From positions 27,021,225 through 27,085,224 of the forward strand of contig NW_024041150.1 in NCBI RefSeq assembly GCF_014851395.1: a stretch of DNA of 64,000 bases. The letters run 5' to 3'. The notes under the pieces were generated by a model, which saw only the letters and a program-made list of their open reading frames with translations, was not told where the DNA came from and did no database searches. The stretch's first letter is position 1; each line of letters starts with the position of its first letter. Positions 24,366-36,439 of the stretch are shown one piece after another. The translations under genes and the position numbers were made by a program. The DNA comes from Micropterus salmoides (taxonomy: Eukaryota > Chordata > Actinopteri > Centrarchiformes > Centrarchidae).

Positions 24366-24711
24366 TCACTTCATGTATACTGTAAGGAGATCGGGAGCAT
24401 GTTGAAAAACTATATTATCACATCTTTATTTAAGATGTCACATGTCGCAGAAATTGATTGGCATTTACAGTCGGCAGTAGCGCCAAATGGGTGTTTACGC
24501 CCCCACCCTGTCATGCAGACTCTGTGCTGACTGGTTCAGCTCTCAAAGTCAATTAAAAAATTTTTTTTACAAAAAGACTGCTTCAGCTCTCAGTGAGTGA
24601 ACACGGCAGCCGGACGGGGTTTGAGCACAGACTCCGAGACCAACAGAGGCCAGTTTGACCCCTGGGAATACAGTACAGAGGTGGTTTTTTTGCCGGTGTT
24701 CTGACGATCTA

Positions 24712-24990
24712 TGCTGCCGTAGCGCAAATCGACAGCAGAGTCTATCGAGTCGCTCTGCCCTATCGAAAAATGCTGCCTTATGTGTTCCCTTTTCCAATCC
24801 CATAAAGTTATAACTCTCACAGTCTTATGACATATTCTGTTTTTTGATTATATTATAACATCATTTCAGGGGTAGCGTATTCTGATAGACTAATATCCCC
24901 TATCAAATAATGCTCCCACCACAGAATCATTTTATATTGCATTGAAATACTATATTATGCCATCTTTATTTAAGATATCAGGGGTAGTAT
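24712..24990. repeat. Direct duplication, copy 2
   Basis: This is the partner of 24110-24365, about 600 bp downstream, with point differences and small indels. The hairpin arms are partly eroded (aaatcgacag and ctatcgagtc). A third partial piece (tcaggggtagtatattctga) follows at about 24979. Confidence 0.8.
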
Positions 24991-25435
24991 ATTCTGATAG
25001 ACTAGTAATGAATTTTTATTTTTTTTGATGTTACTGACGATCAGCCACTTTCTCGATGGCTTTGCCAACAGCAAGGTTGCACAGATTTATGGGCGTGGAA
25101 ACAGACCACGCTTGTGGGTCATACGCATGCGCAGAACCGCTAGTAGTACATCTCGATAGGTAGCATAAATCGACAGAACACGCTGGGTTAACCAGGCACA
25201 GATACAGGCAGATAGGCAACAGTTAGCGGTTAAGTAAAGCTATCCATCAAGGAACTCTGTGTAAATCATCTCAGTGCTGGATTCCCTGTTGGTCTTTGAG
25301 GCTGTGTTCGGTCCTGTTCATGCTGTGTTTCATTGGGAGGCTGCTGAGCGATGTTTCGTTGCCTGCTCGCCCTGCTACGGTTCCCAATCAGGCGCCGCAC
25401 TCCGCAGTCACCCCCCACTCCCCAGTAATCCAAAA

Positions 25436-25560
25436 GTAAAGTAATCAGGTTACATTACTTTTATTTTGTGGTACTTGGATTACATTCCTAATTACATTTT
25501 TAACAAGTTAGTAGTTGTACCGAATTACATTTTTAAACCTGTTGAACACCGACACCCCTG
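25436..25560. repeat. Transposon terminus-like sequence
   Basis: Alternating AGTAATCC/AAGTAA/TTACATT motifs resemble the inner ends of a widespread fish hAT family. The outer end and target duplication are not clear. Confidence 0.4.
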
Positions 25561-28500
25561 GTATCGGGGGCAGCACACGATCGTCAAAAAACCGCTGATG
25601 TACGTTTGTGATTTTCACCGTTTTCAGTCCAAAAATCAGCCGAATTGTCACTAAAGATATCTCCGGCCGCCATCTTGATTATTGCGCATTACATGGGAGC
25701 GGTGCCTGCCATCTCTCGCCGTTTTCTGCAGAGCAGGAGAAGTGCCACTTTAAAACACACAGACTTTTTCGCTGTCTGGTTTTGTAGTAGCTACACAGAC
25801 ATCCAATGTCTATACTCAATCCGGATCGACTGATGCCCCTCCCCATCACTGCCTGGGAGTACTTTTGGTGACAGAAATGTTGATGAATATTCACTGTTTT
25901 TATCAATATTCCAATGTTATGTTATGTGGAACATGCTTGTATGGACATAAATAGTGTTTTAAATATAACTCCCAATAAAAGTCAACATTTAAACAGTAAA
26001 TGTTGCCAAATATAGACATTCACCTGATATATTTTGAAAATATTGACTGATAACTTTTGTATTTTAGTTTATTTTCATGACATTGACAGTTAAAATTGCA
26101 TTACAGATGTATTAGAAGATTTTCAGTTGCATTATAATCTTATATTATGATGGTTATGAGGGTTTATGAAAATATAGCTTTTTTACCAGGCAAGGATGAA
26201 AATATATTTTTCTTCATTGCAGACTCCATTTAGTCTGTAATGGTAAAATAAATATTAATTTGGATGGATATATATATCCCTTAGCTTCTGACCTTTCAAA
26301 GGAGACCAGAACTATGCATCTAGGCCAAATGGTTGAGGAATTATTCCTGATTCATTTTGGGTATGTTATTTTAGGCGTTTTTCCTGGAAATAGGGGCAAA
26401 TAGCTGGAGTAATTCTCCCAACCCTGAATGTTACCTATAGTAGTAAGCTGGAGTTACTTGCAGCTCAAGTCTCAGTCTTTCAGCACGATAAGATCTGCAA
26501 GCGACAGCTGTCAAATTGACCAGGAAAATCAAGAACCGATTGCTTCAAATGTTACTAAGAAATCTGATGGTAAATCTGCCACTGGTTTCATTATAAATGC
26601 ATGTGTTCCACAATGGAAAATTGACTTCTTGTCCATGTTGATCGAGGTATCACATACGATCAAAAGCCCCAGAACAGCTACTAAATGAGCCTTGTGGTGA
26701 AATTGTTACCTTGAATGCTGTACCTGAGGTCCAAAACAAACTTTCAATCTCAGTCTTGAGTCTCAGTCTCTCAGTCAACACGGATGAAGTCTTTAAATGC
26801 TCAGAAAAAAATTTGAACATCTGCAATTTCATCTTTCATCTGGACAACTCCATCTAATCTAATTCTTTGTTGAAGTTGGTTAATTTAGCGCTACAGTGAA
26901 TCCCCTCTATAACTAAATTGTGGGCAGCAAAAATGTGGTCTTGTCTTTTTAATGACATTCACCAGGGTTTTCTTTTTCATCTGTCTTCAGAGCCTCACAC
27001 TCCAGCTGTGTGACATTCTGCAGGCCCTGAGCTGAAACAGGGGGTAATGATAGATGGCATGTGTCCAGGTGGGGTGTAGGGGACTCCCTGTGGAGACATA
27101 GGGGACCACCCAGTGCTGCAAACTGGAGGGACAGTTAATGAGGTATGAAATAGTAACAGGTGGAGCTGATGGTTTAAACAGGATGATCACGTCTAGCTGA
27201 CAAAAACGGTCTTTTGTTTTCTCTTTGTTTCCCGCCATTCTGTTGTTCCTCAGCTCCACACTTGGGTGGGAGTATTCAACTCTCAAAACACTTTACAATC
27301 ATTCTTTGCCATTATCCCCTCACTTTTCTTCCTTCGTTCCCTCCAGTGTAATTCGAAAGGACACGTGTGGCATCACTAGCAAGAGAGTTTTGTGCCTCGA
27401 GTGAGTGTGCCAGAGGGGGGTATCATTAGTGTGGCACAGGTCTATCAAACACGCACATACACATTCATGGCCTTGCTGGAGGTAAATGTCACAGAGGGGG
27501 CTCCCACAGTGCCAGGAAATCGTTTCTTCTATAATTTTGTCTCCCTTCTCTCCCCCACTACATTATTGAAAAGGCCACGCAGCATGGCACTCTGGGAGGT
27601 TGCCCGTCGTCCAGTGAGGGAGGATACAGAGGCCTGATGAGGTGAAGAATTCCCACAGAGTGCCAGCATAGAGAGATTCTGATTAAAACCTCATCTGTTT
27701 CATCATTAATTTCATCATCCACTTCTTCTTCGTTCTGCGCTCGGACTTCTTTCTTTGCAAGAATCCTCGCCGCCTTGATCAGTACCTGCTCTCACACTTT
27801 AAACCTGTCAAGTTAAAACAGTTGGATGTGATTGAGGTGCACAATGAGTCAGGAATGAACATATGCTCTGTCCTTCCTGAGAGTTAACAGACCGTTGAGT
27901 TCACGTCTGCAGGAAGAACAGTTTGTTGTTAAATTGGCTGTTAGCATAAAAGTGGAGAAACTGGAAGGCCAAATTAGTTATGCGAGTCTATCCGTTAGCT
28001 GTGTGGCTGATTATTTTTGATTCACGGCTGGTTTAATTACCCAGGCTCTTGTTTACTTATTCAGGCAATCATACACACCATACTGCCATACAGTAATTTA
28101 CATCAGAGCACGGCCGAATGCTCATAAAGATTAAATGTCAAGATGCTGGGAAAAAAAACACATTACATATAATGATAATTGGTTACAGTCTATCTGACAC
28201 AGTCAGTTATGCCTACACATAATAAGGACTTCATATGATCTAATAAATGAACATCCCTTACACTAAAGCCCTCACAAAAGAGTTCACACAATGCGAGGTA
28301 AATCTATGGATATCGCAGTACACTGGAATGTTGAAATCTGGTGTTTTTGGCAACGTTCCCACGCTGGTGAACCAGTAGTGATGTGGTTTATGCCATCCAG
28401 CAATGACTGGTTTGCCAAAGCTGAAGGGGGAAGCGATAGCTACAGTAGCCTGTACGTCATAAGCGCGTGGACAGTGTTGTATAATTACTCTCACTGTCTG

Positions 28501-28828
28501 AAGGGGGAGACAAAAGTTCCACACCGCAAGTTTAAGTAAACAAATACTGTAAATTAAATTCTAACTAACTTCTACCTTTCCAAAGTGACTAAAAACTGCT
28601 TGAAGGAATATTTTAACGTTTTAGGAAAAATGCGTGTTCGCTTTTTCAATACTACAGCTAGAGCACCCTGAGGTCCTGTGGGTGATCCAGGTCACTGTGC
28701 GGTGCTGAACCCTATGATGAGTAAAAAATAGAGACAGCTCCTGTGTGGCTGCCGATTCATACAAAAACAAGGATGGATCAAATCCCAGGGGTGTCTCTGA
28801 CTCACACCCTGCCCTGACTCCAGTCTGC
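25561..28828. other. Intergenic DNA without recognised genes
   Basis: Short open frames (for example 27392-27637 and 28291-28539) lack domains, splice partners and codon bias. The sequence reads as unique noncoding DNA with old repeat debris. Confidence 0.5.
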
Positions 28829-28861
<33 letters not shown>

Positions 28862-28869
28862 GTGTGTGT
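28829..28869. repeat. (GT)n microsatellite
   Basis: About 20 TG units with one GC interruption. Confidence 0.95.
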
Positions 28870-29040
28870 AGGGGGGGGCATGACACTGCTCAGCAGCCTA
28901 TGACAAACTCTTCATTTGTCTCTGATTTCAGTAGCAGACAGGGCAGCTGGGCTGGGTGTCCGTGGCCTGAAAGAGACAGAGTTCCCGTCGCAAAGAGAGA
29001 GACACTGAATCACAATCAAGGAATGTTTTGAGCAGCAATC

Positions 29041-29690
29041 AAGCAGGAAGCTTCCCGTCTGAGATGCGAAGCCAATGCCAAAGTCCCTTAAACCTGCATT
29101 CTATAAAATGGCCAGCAGGGGGCGACTCTTCTGGCTGCAAAAAGAAGTCTGGCTCCATTAGAAATAATGGTAAAATGACCTTACTGCTCAGCTGAATAAT
29201 TACCTCAGTTAAGTCTTTCCTAATGAATTTAAGGTCTCAATCGCTACTTACATGTATTCTTCAATACGACATGATGTTCATTTAGTAAATTATGGTCCTA
29301 TTTAGAGGAAAACAGACCATAAAGCAGAGTATGCTTGTTACCATGGCGACCTGTCAATCAGGCCAGAGTGACTCGTACCCACGGCACTGTGTAAATTTAA
29401 CCAGCCACTGAAAAAGCTTATTAGGAGTTGGATGTTCACTTTCTCTGGTGAGTACATTTAGTTTTAAGACTGTTGTTCGCTAGACAAAATTGTCCTGTTA
29501 AAATGACAGTTAACATGAATTACAGATGCACCTAGCTAAGCAAGCTAGCACGGCCGTTAGCTCCACCGTCTCATCCAAATATGGCATGCCAGCGCCCTAT
29601 CAGCCAAACTCGAGGCTCCACAAACCAACAGGTAACGTCACAATGACTGCATCCACTTCTTATGTACAGTCTATGGCAGCAATCAATATT
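29041..29690 (+). repeat. Dispersed repeat, family Q (copy 1)
   Basis: It shares long colinear blocks with 54640-55222: aaacctgcattctat, cagcagggggcgactcttct, aaaaagcttattaggagt and ttcactttctctggtgagta. The unit ends with cttatgtacagtctatg. It is noncoding. Confidence 0.85.
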
Positions 29691-29859
29691 TCTATCAGCT
29701 TCACAGCTTTATAGCATCTTTCTAATCATTGTTTTTGGTTTTACGTCTTTGATTCACTTTTACTTAACGATTACTTTTTCATTATTTTTGACCAGAGCAG
29801 GCAGCTATATCCAGTGCGAACTTGTAAAAGCTGGTTGAATGCTGCCTACTCTGCACCAA

Positions 29860-30140
29860 ACAACAGACAAAGTTAGTAACTAGCTGGTGAGCATGGTGGA
29901 GCATTTAGCAGCCAAAGAGCCAGATTTAAGAGTTGGTGAAGACCCAAACAGACCTAAAACAGAGTGATTATTGGACATCATGTGACTCCAAATAAATGCT
30001 AATGTTACTCTCTTTCTGCTGGATAGGTAGACAACTGTTTGTTAACTAGTTTACCATGTCAACTTTAAAGGTTATAATAAGTCAGTGCTGTGCTTGTTTC
30101 TGTTGCCACAAAGTGGCCAATAAATAAGTTATTGCAGTTA
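29860..30140 (+). repeat. Dispersed repeat, family R (copy 1)
   Basis: It is colinear with 42830-43140 and 60100-60400: acaaagttagtaactagctg, gtggagcatttagcagcc, then gagtgattattggac and actccaaataaatgctaatg. Confidence 0.8.
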
Positions 30141-30666
30141 TAAGGCCAGAATTGTCACTAAGAATTTTCATCTGTGTTAATCAAATTATATGTGTTAAAT
30201 TTAGGCTTCTTTCATTTTCCATTTTTCCATCAAATTGTCAAGCTGATTTTAAGTAAACTTGAAATGTGAATTAGGCACATTTCCATCAACTGGTTGCAAA
30301 CCAGAAACAAAACCAGCCACATGGAACTAACGACCATGGATCTGAGACAAATGCATGGAGGTCTCCAGAAAATGCAACCAGCCATGTCTCTGCGCATTGT
30401 GGGAATATCCCTGAAGACACTGACAACAGAAACAGCTGATCAGGCATGTAAGGTAAAGGTACGCCAGGTCAGAACTTATTCGGCAAAGGTGTTTCCATCA
30501 TCCATTTAGTGCATAAATACAGAAGCCCTAAGCAGCCATCAATTCAATTTTTTTTTTCTCGTGATAATGAGATAATTTTCTTGTAATCTCGAGATAACAA
30601 AACAGTACTTTAACACGGGTCAGCAGGAATGTTTCTTAATGGGAATTTCAGTATAGTTTTCAATGT

Positions 30667-30732
30667 CACTGGTTAGAGCCGTTGGTAGAGCACAGGCCTC
30701 ATAGTCTATGGGTTGTGTGTTCGATCCTTAAG
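30667..30732 (+). repeat. tRNA-like sequence (left arm)
   Basis: GGTTAGAGCCGTTGGTAGAG resembles a D-arm/A-box and GTGTTCGATCC a B-box, with CTCATAG in the anticodon-loop position (CAT, Met-like). The acceptor stem does not pair, so it is a SINE-type relic rather than a tRNA gene. Confidence 0.5.
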
Positions 30733-31039
30733 GAAGATTGGCTTTTTTTGTCTTTTTCATAATCCTCTTCAACAGAGTTCTTATGAAGTTTCACATGCAC
30801 GTGCTGGACTGTGTGCATCCCGGCAATTAGGCCACATCCATCAACCTATGGACTTTTCATTTCCCCACTTATTCCTGCACTTCTCAATTATGGGAATCCA
30901 TTTAACGCTAGACATTTCCTGTCGGAACGTTTGAAATTGGCGTCGGGAAATGTGTGATTGGATTCCTCTGAAGCTCTTCATAACAACTTTGTTGAAGAGG
31001 ATAATAAAAAACACACAGAAGAATTTTAAGAAATCATTG

Positions 31040-31112
31040 AGAGTGGGAGTCAAACAAACAATCTTTGGATAGTGAGTCCTGTGCTCTACCAGCAGAGCTA
31101 TCCAGCGACACT
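31040..31112 (-). repeat. tRNA-like sequence (right arm)
   Basis: The minus strand reads GGATAGCTCTGCTGGTAGAG, then a diverged B-box (GTTTGACTCCC). It mirrors 30667-30732 and is more eroded. Confidence 0.5.
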
Positions 31113-31308
31113 GAAAAGTTTTCTGAAATTATCGTAAAGAAACGCACCTGCCGACCCCTGTATTCAGCTATGGTTTGTTATCTTGAGATCACGAGATACT
31201 TATCCCGTTCTCAGGAAAACTGAGTAAAAAAATATATTTGAATGCATGGCCGCTTAGGGCTTCCGTATTTAACTCTTTTTTGAAAAAGATAAAAAAAACA
31301 CCTCAAGG

Positions 31309-34300
31309 GAGCATTGTTTTCAAATTTTGCCATTTCTATCAACCTTATCTAATGCAATATTCCAAAATTAGCAGAAATATAACGTTGATGGAAACTCAAC
31401 TACTTAGAGGACGACTTGAGAGGTGGGCAGAATGGCCTTTGTGGCTGGCTAACTGTGTTGGAGAGGAGCACCCACAACTATAGCTAACAGTGGAGTATAG
31501 TCATATTACTCTTCTCTGCAGATGTTTTGTGTTCAACTGAGGGGAATTACGAAAATTAGGAATACCTACACCACAGAAGATGTTTGAGGCTTTCTCTTTG
31601 CTCCTTTAAACCAGATATCCGAGGAAGTTCCCTCAGGTAATTGTTAGCTAGGATAGTTGTAATGTTGGTAATTTTGACCATAGTCTCAAGCAAGCTGGGC
31701 AAACTGAGACCTGTCATATAACTACAACAGCAGAACCCTCCTTTGGCGATTAAAAACTAAACAAAACTGCTCATGCGGCAGCATAACACAACAGAATGAT
31801 TGGAGCTGAGCATCAGAGCTTAGGACCAAGATATAAAGGACATTGTTGAGGATTTTGTAGAATGCCAAGCTCATTGGATGGAGTTTCTAAAGATAAGCCA
31901 GTGCTTTTTCTGATTGGCCACTGTGCCAACCAGTTTGAGCCAAATTCTAGCTGGGTTGCTGTCAAATTTGTTTTCGATAAGATTCTGGCAAACTGGCCGC
32001 CCCATTAATATAAACATAAAATACATTTTGTGATGTAGCAATGTGCAGCTCTGTGTCTGTTGTTGTGCTCTTCTGCCCCATGGATAACCTAAACTTGTGT
32101 TTTCTTTTTGCCTTGGTCCATGTCAACAAATATGCATGTACACCTGTGTACATGCACACAAAGACATAATCACAAAGATGCAAGTCCAGCAACATCCATG
32201 TCTTTACTGACCATTCTCTGGTGGAATTAAATTGGTATTGTTTACTCTGGAAATCCTCCAAGATTGAGTGAGATGTTGTGAGACGGAGCAAGAGAAAAAA
32301 AGGTGACAAAAGGCTGGGATGGTGGGGAGAAAAACGGAGGGAGCGGCAGCAGGGGTGAAGAGGTGTGAGAGGAGTGACGGAAGACCGAATTAACAGGAGG
32401 AAAGGGATGAGAAAAGGTGACATGATGGGGAGAGGGTGAAATGTGAGGGGAAAGAAGGTGTAGCAACAATATGTCCACTGGTGTGTGAAACCGGCCTGAC
32501 ATCTGGAGTGTGTGTGTTTGTGTGTGTATGCAAGCGTGATCGCAAGGCGGAGAGAGTCACGGAGACTGGCTCGATTTCTCCTACATACACAAAAAACACA
32601 AACACCTCCAGTTTGGCTGAGAGGATCTTTTCAGGGTTACAGGGTCAAAAAGAGTGCATCGCTCGGCCTCCCTTGACAGTTATGTTTCACACATAAAGAG
32701 CACTGCACACCCATACAAACACACATAGCCCTTCCACTCAAACTACAGAATGCCCTCCCATATCTTAGCTAGACAATAAGCACCATATAGCCTGGTTCAG
32801 GAAACAAGTTGTTTTGCTCTGTAACACTAACGCTACAGTGTCTGCGGTGGTTCTAAGCTGACAAACCCTGCAGCTCCAGGCACATTGGTTTAATTTAGGT
32901 GCAAAACTCAATTCCTCATTTGATATAACTGTTTGACTACCTCTCCTGAAATATGACGTTTATTGAATTGTTTAGAAAGCTTCAAATCTGTTTACAGCGC
33001 TAAAAGCCAAGGATGGACACTCGATCTGGCAACTCGTACCTGCGTGGCACATAAATCGACTTAATAAGAATTGATTTGCAACTCATTCCCTTACGTAATT
33101 ACTAAAGTCAGAGATTGCTAAGACACTGCAAACATCTCAGCACAAGCTAAGCTGTTGCTAAACTTTCTAGCCCTTCCTCATTCTTTGACATTCTCCTGCC
33201 ATACACATGTGTGTGACATGAATGACACACACATGTAGCTCTGTTGGCCATGAAATGTCTTTCAAAGGATGTATACTGTATGTTGTAATTATTAATGCCT
33301 TTGGGTTCTGGTACTCCGAAGGCCACATGCTCTGGGCTGATTCTAGGATTTTATAAATACACCGTTTGCAGTGATCAAAAAGTTATAAGAATCAGCCCAT
33401 TTAAACTCACAGCAATGAAAATGGTCTTACAATGTGCATTACAAAGTAATGTACACTTCCTCAAAAGAACTTGTAGGATGGGAGATATAGTGGTAGGTTG
33501 AGGTGGATGGTGAAAGGATCCAGAGGCAGGATTTTGGGATTTAGGAAAAGGATGAGGAGAAAGTAATGTGCAATATACAGGGTTATTTTAGCATAGATTT
33601 TATGATTATATGAGGATTTTTATTACTATTATCTATACTGTGTTGTTTAATTTCAAATGTAATGCGAAAAATCAATTAAATGTACATTATAAATAGACTT
33701 TTTGCAGCATCTGTCTGCTCCTTTCTTAAAGTCATTCCAAAGCCAATCATAACCTTTGTGCATGCTCGTCTTTCAGTATGCACATTGAAGCTGGTGTTGT
33801 TATGCACAGGTGCTACGCAGACCAAAGTACACCTAAGAATATCCCAAAGGACAAACAGTCAGCCACTGTTGATATCACTTGCTTCCAATGAAAGTAAGGG
33901 ATTACTTAAATTTTTTTAAATATAGATATTAGTGTTAATTCTAGTAGTGCAGAGAACAACAAATCTCTAAAGGCTTTCTTTCTCATTTTTCAAGAGCTTG
34001 ATTTTACTTTGTTCCTTGGAAGTTAGCTGTAAACACAATACTGGCACACCATTGTCATTTTATATCAGTATGGCGAACTTTGGTTTGCACTTATAGCTGA
34101 TTATTCACACATCCAGCAGGCCGAGCAACATTATCATCCCACTGGAGTTGTGTTTGTGTCCACCTCAGAAATGTACTTCCAAAAATAAAATTGGTTCTTT
34201 AGCTGCAAAAAGGTCTACTGTGTCTATTTGTTGTCTGACTTCCGTTTGGTGCTGATCAGGTTTTTAGAGCTGGTTTGATGAAAATAGCTGCCTGCTGTGG

Positions 34301-35742
34301 TAGAAAAAAAAACTGTGTGGGCCTTAAAACCAAACAGCACGCTAAAGACTGCTAAAACACTGAGGCAGAGCTGCAGTGTCATGCAACAATTCTGAGCGTT
34401 TGTCACTAAACATGACCTTTCACATTACATACTGTCATGTGCTCCATTCTTATGTAAATGTATTTACTATAGCAGCTTTAAACCATGTGTTGAGGGTAGT
34501 TCTGTGTACACATATGAAGAGCCGTGCGTCCCTTTTTAAGAAGGCCAAATCTTAGGGTAGTAGAAGAGAGGAAGAAAGTGAGAATGTTGTCGGCATGAGA
34601 ATGAAGACATTTCCCTGTAACTCACGCTCTGGCTGATGCCCTCTGATCTCTATTCTTCATGTCTCTCCCAAGCTTTCACCTGTCCATCATTAACTCATGT
34701 CTCGGTTTGGTCCCACGAGCCAGGGCAGGCATTTCTGCATGCTGAGAAGTGCTGATCACACACCTGCACACAATATGCAGCACAGAGTGTCCATTGCAAC
34801 AAGTTGCTTAGTCTTACTGGCCTTGGTGAAAAAGAAATATTTCACATGACTCGGCCACTAACTTGATTAAAATAAATTCCACAACCCCAAAAATCAGATT
34901 CAAAAAGCCTCAGAGCCAGAGCAGATGTTTTTGCAGTGTGGAGGTCTCACAAGTCCCTGTTATGTTCAACAACCAGCTGCCCTCTCTCCTTACTAATTGC
35001 ACCTGTCCTTAGATGCTGATTTTAAATCAGTTACATTTATTGTGTAAGCAGATATCCTCGACAGAATGTTTACTGTTATTGCGAAGCTGACCCTGTTGGC
35101 AATACACACTATGATGCACATCCTACTGTGACAGGAGTGTGTGTGTGGGGGGGGGGGGTGGAAAGAGAAAATAAAAATAGATGAGAACACATTCACAATG
35201 CGAGACAAACATGTCACACTTCTCCTAGCATACAATGATTCACCTGTTTGTTTACTTTTTTTCCTCAAGCGAGTGCAGGCAATAATGTGGCTTCCGGGTC
35301 ACAGCGCAATATATCCAAACATCAGCATGTTTAGAAAAGCTATATTGTCATTCTACTGCAAAATGGGGCCGCAATGTTTGAATACACAAGCAATATGTAG
35401 GACCATTTGGTTACCTTTGTGTATTAGAATTTATGGCAGTGGTCACCAACCGTTTCCAAAGCCAAGACAGCTTCTCATTTGCAAATACGGGCCAAGAACT
35501 ACTGTTCAGAAAAAGAGGAAATAACAAAAGATGAGAACACAAGTGTGGCATGTTTGTCTCACATTGTTCTCCCTTGAGGGATGGGTTAAATGCAGAGAAT
35601 ACATTTCACAACATGTATGTGTATGTGACAATAAAGTACCTTACCTCACCTTAAATATAAAACATAAAATCCCACACATATGTTCAAATGCTGAATAATT
35701 TGTATTCTTTTAAAACATGATGTTTTTTGTGTGACAGGTGAC
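31309..35742. other. Intergenic DNA without recognised genes
   Basis: There is a purine-rich plus strand at 32275-32460, a TG-rich patch at 32508-32530, and G/T runs at 35136-35160. No open frame has supporting features. Confidence 0.5.
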
Positions 35743-36312
35743 TGTTACGGCCACTGCTGGCTGCCTTAGAGTAATAGTTGTGTTCTGGAGTTCTCTGAAT
35801 GGTATGCAAATCCCAGCTGTGAGTCCCTGTTGAGGATTGGTTCCTCTGGACCTGGGACCGCCCACTTCCTGGTTGCTGTTTGCTGGCGTCTGTGATTGGT
35901 GTGGCTGAAGATCTGACCGAACCTGCAAACCAGGACTCGCCAATCAACACCAGTTGGCCTACAAATAGTTCTTGTCTCTGCAGTTCAAAGTGACTGTGAG
36001 CCAGTGATCAGTTCGTCTCATTGTTGGTTGTGTACCCCTGTTAATAGTGAATTTCTTGAGTATATAAGCATATAAGTACTGACCTCCTTTTGTTCTTCAG
36101 TGTTTTTTGAGTAGAGAGCTGTCTTTGGACAATACCTCCTTTTGTTTCCTTTTTTGGTCAGTACCTATATAGCCTCCTTTTGTTGTGTTTTCTTGAGACA
36201 AATCATTTAATTAAACATTTGACTTTAACCTAAATTCAGTTGTCCTTTACCACCTTCATTTCAATCCCAAATACCTTGTTACTGCCTTACCCTAACGAGC
36301 TGGGTTGTAACA
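35743..36312. mobile_element. Solo LTR (Ty3/gypsy-type), 570 bp
   Basis: The unit starts TGTTACGGCC and ends GGTTGTAACA, giving canonical TG...CA ends. It is flanked on both sides by the identical pentamer GTGAC (35738-35742 and 36313-36317). TATATAAGCA near 36062 could be its promoter. No internal retroviral region adjoins it, so it is the product of LTR-LTR recombination. The assignment to Ty3/gypsy rests on length and the 5-bp duplication and is tentative. Confidence 0.8.
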
Positions 36313-36439
36313 GTGACATACTAAACTAAAGCACACCCCTTGCTGCCTTCCTTTTTTCTATGGATAGGCCTATGTTAAAAAGCAACTCTTGGGCCTTCAA
36401 CGCCGCTTTGGGTAGGAAGTGGGAGTGGTGATGTTCCAA

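Larger units (their letters stand above)
30486..31308. mobile_element. Foldback element with tRNA-like sequence in both arms
   Basis: The left arm (about 30486-30785) and right arm (about 30965-31308) are inverted copies with differences. Matching blocks include gaagccctaagcagccat against its complement near 31252, the ctcgagataacaaa block, gagcacagg, and ataatcctcttcaaca. About 180 bp separates the arms. Each arm carries a tRNA-like segment with A-box and B-box spacing. No transposase is present. It is probably a nonautonomous inverted-repeat transposon that captured a tRNA-derived SINE. An inverted duplication of a SINE-containing segment is the alternative. Confidence 0.6.

Noticed and set aside
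24110..24990. CRISPR-like array from regularly repeated blocks
   Set aside because: There are only two long imperfect copies with no short repeat/unique spacer pattern, and the genome is clearly vertebrate.
27392..27637. Plus-strand 81-codon frame
   Set aside because: No domain, no partner exons and no polyadenylation signal close by. The length is within chance expectation for 64 kb.
28291..28539. Overlapping plus and minus frames of 82-88 codons
   Set aside because: Neither has a recognisable domain and both strands are equally open, which suggests chance or an old repeat.
30667..30732. Functional tRNA-Met gene
   Set aside because: A-box and B-box like sequences exist but the acceptor stem does not pair and the unit lies inside a foldback repeat.
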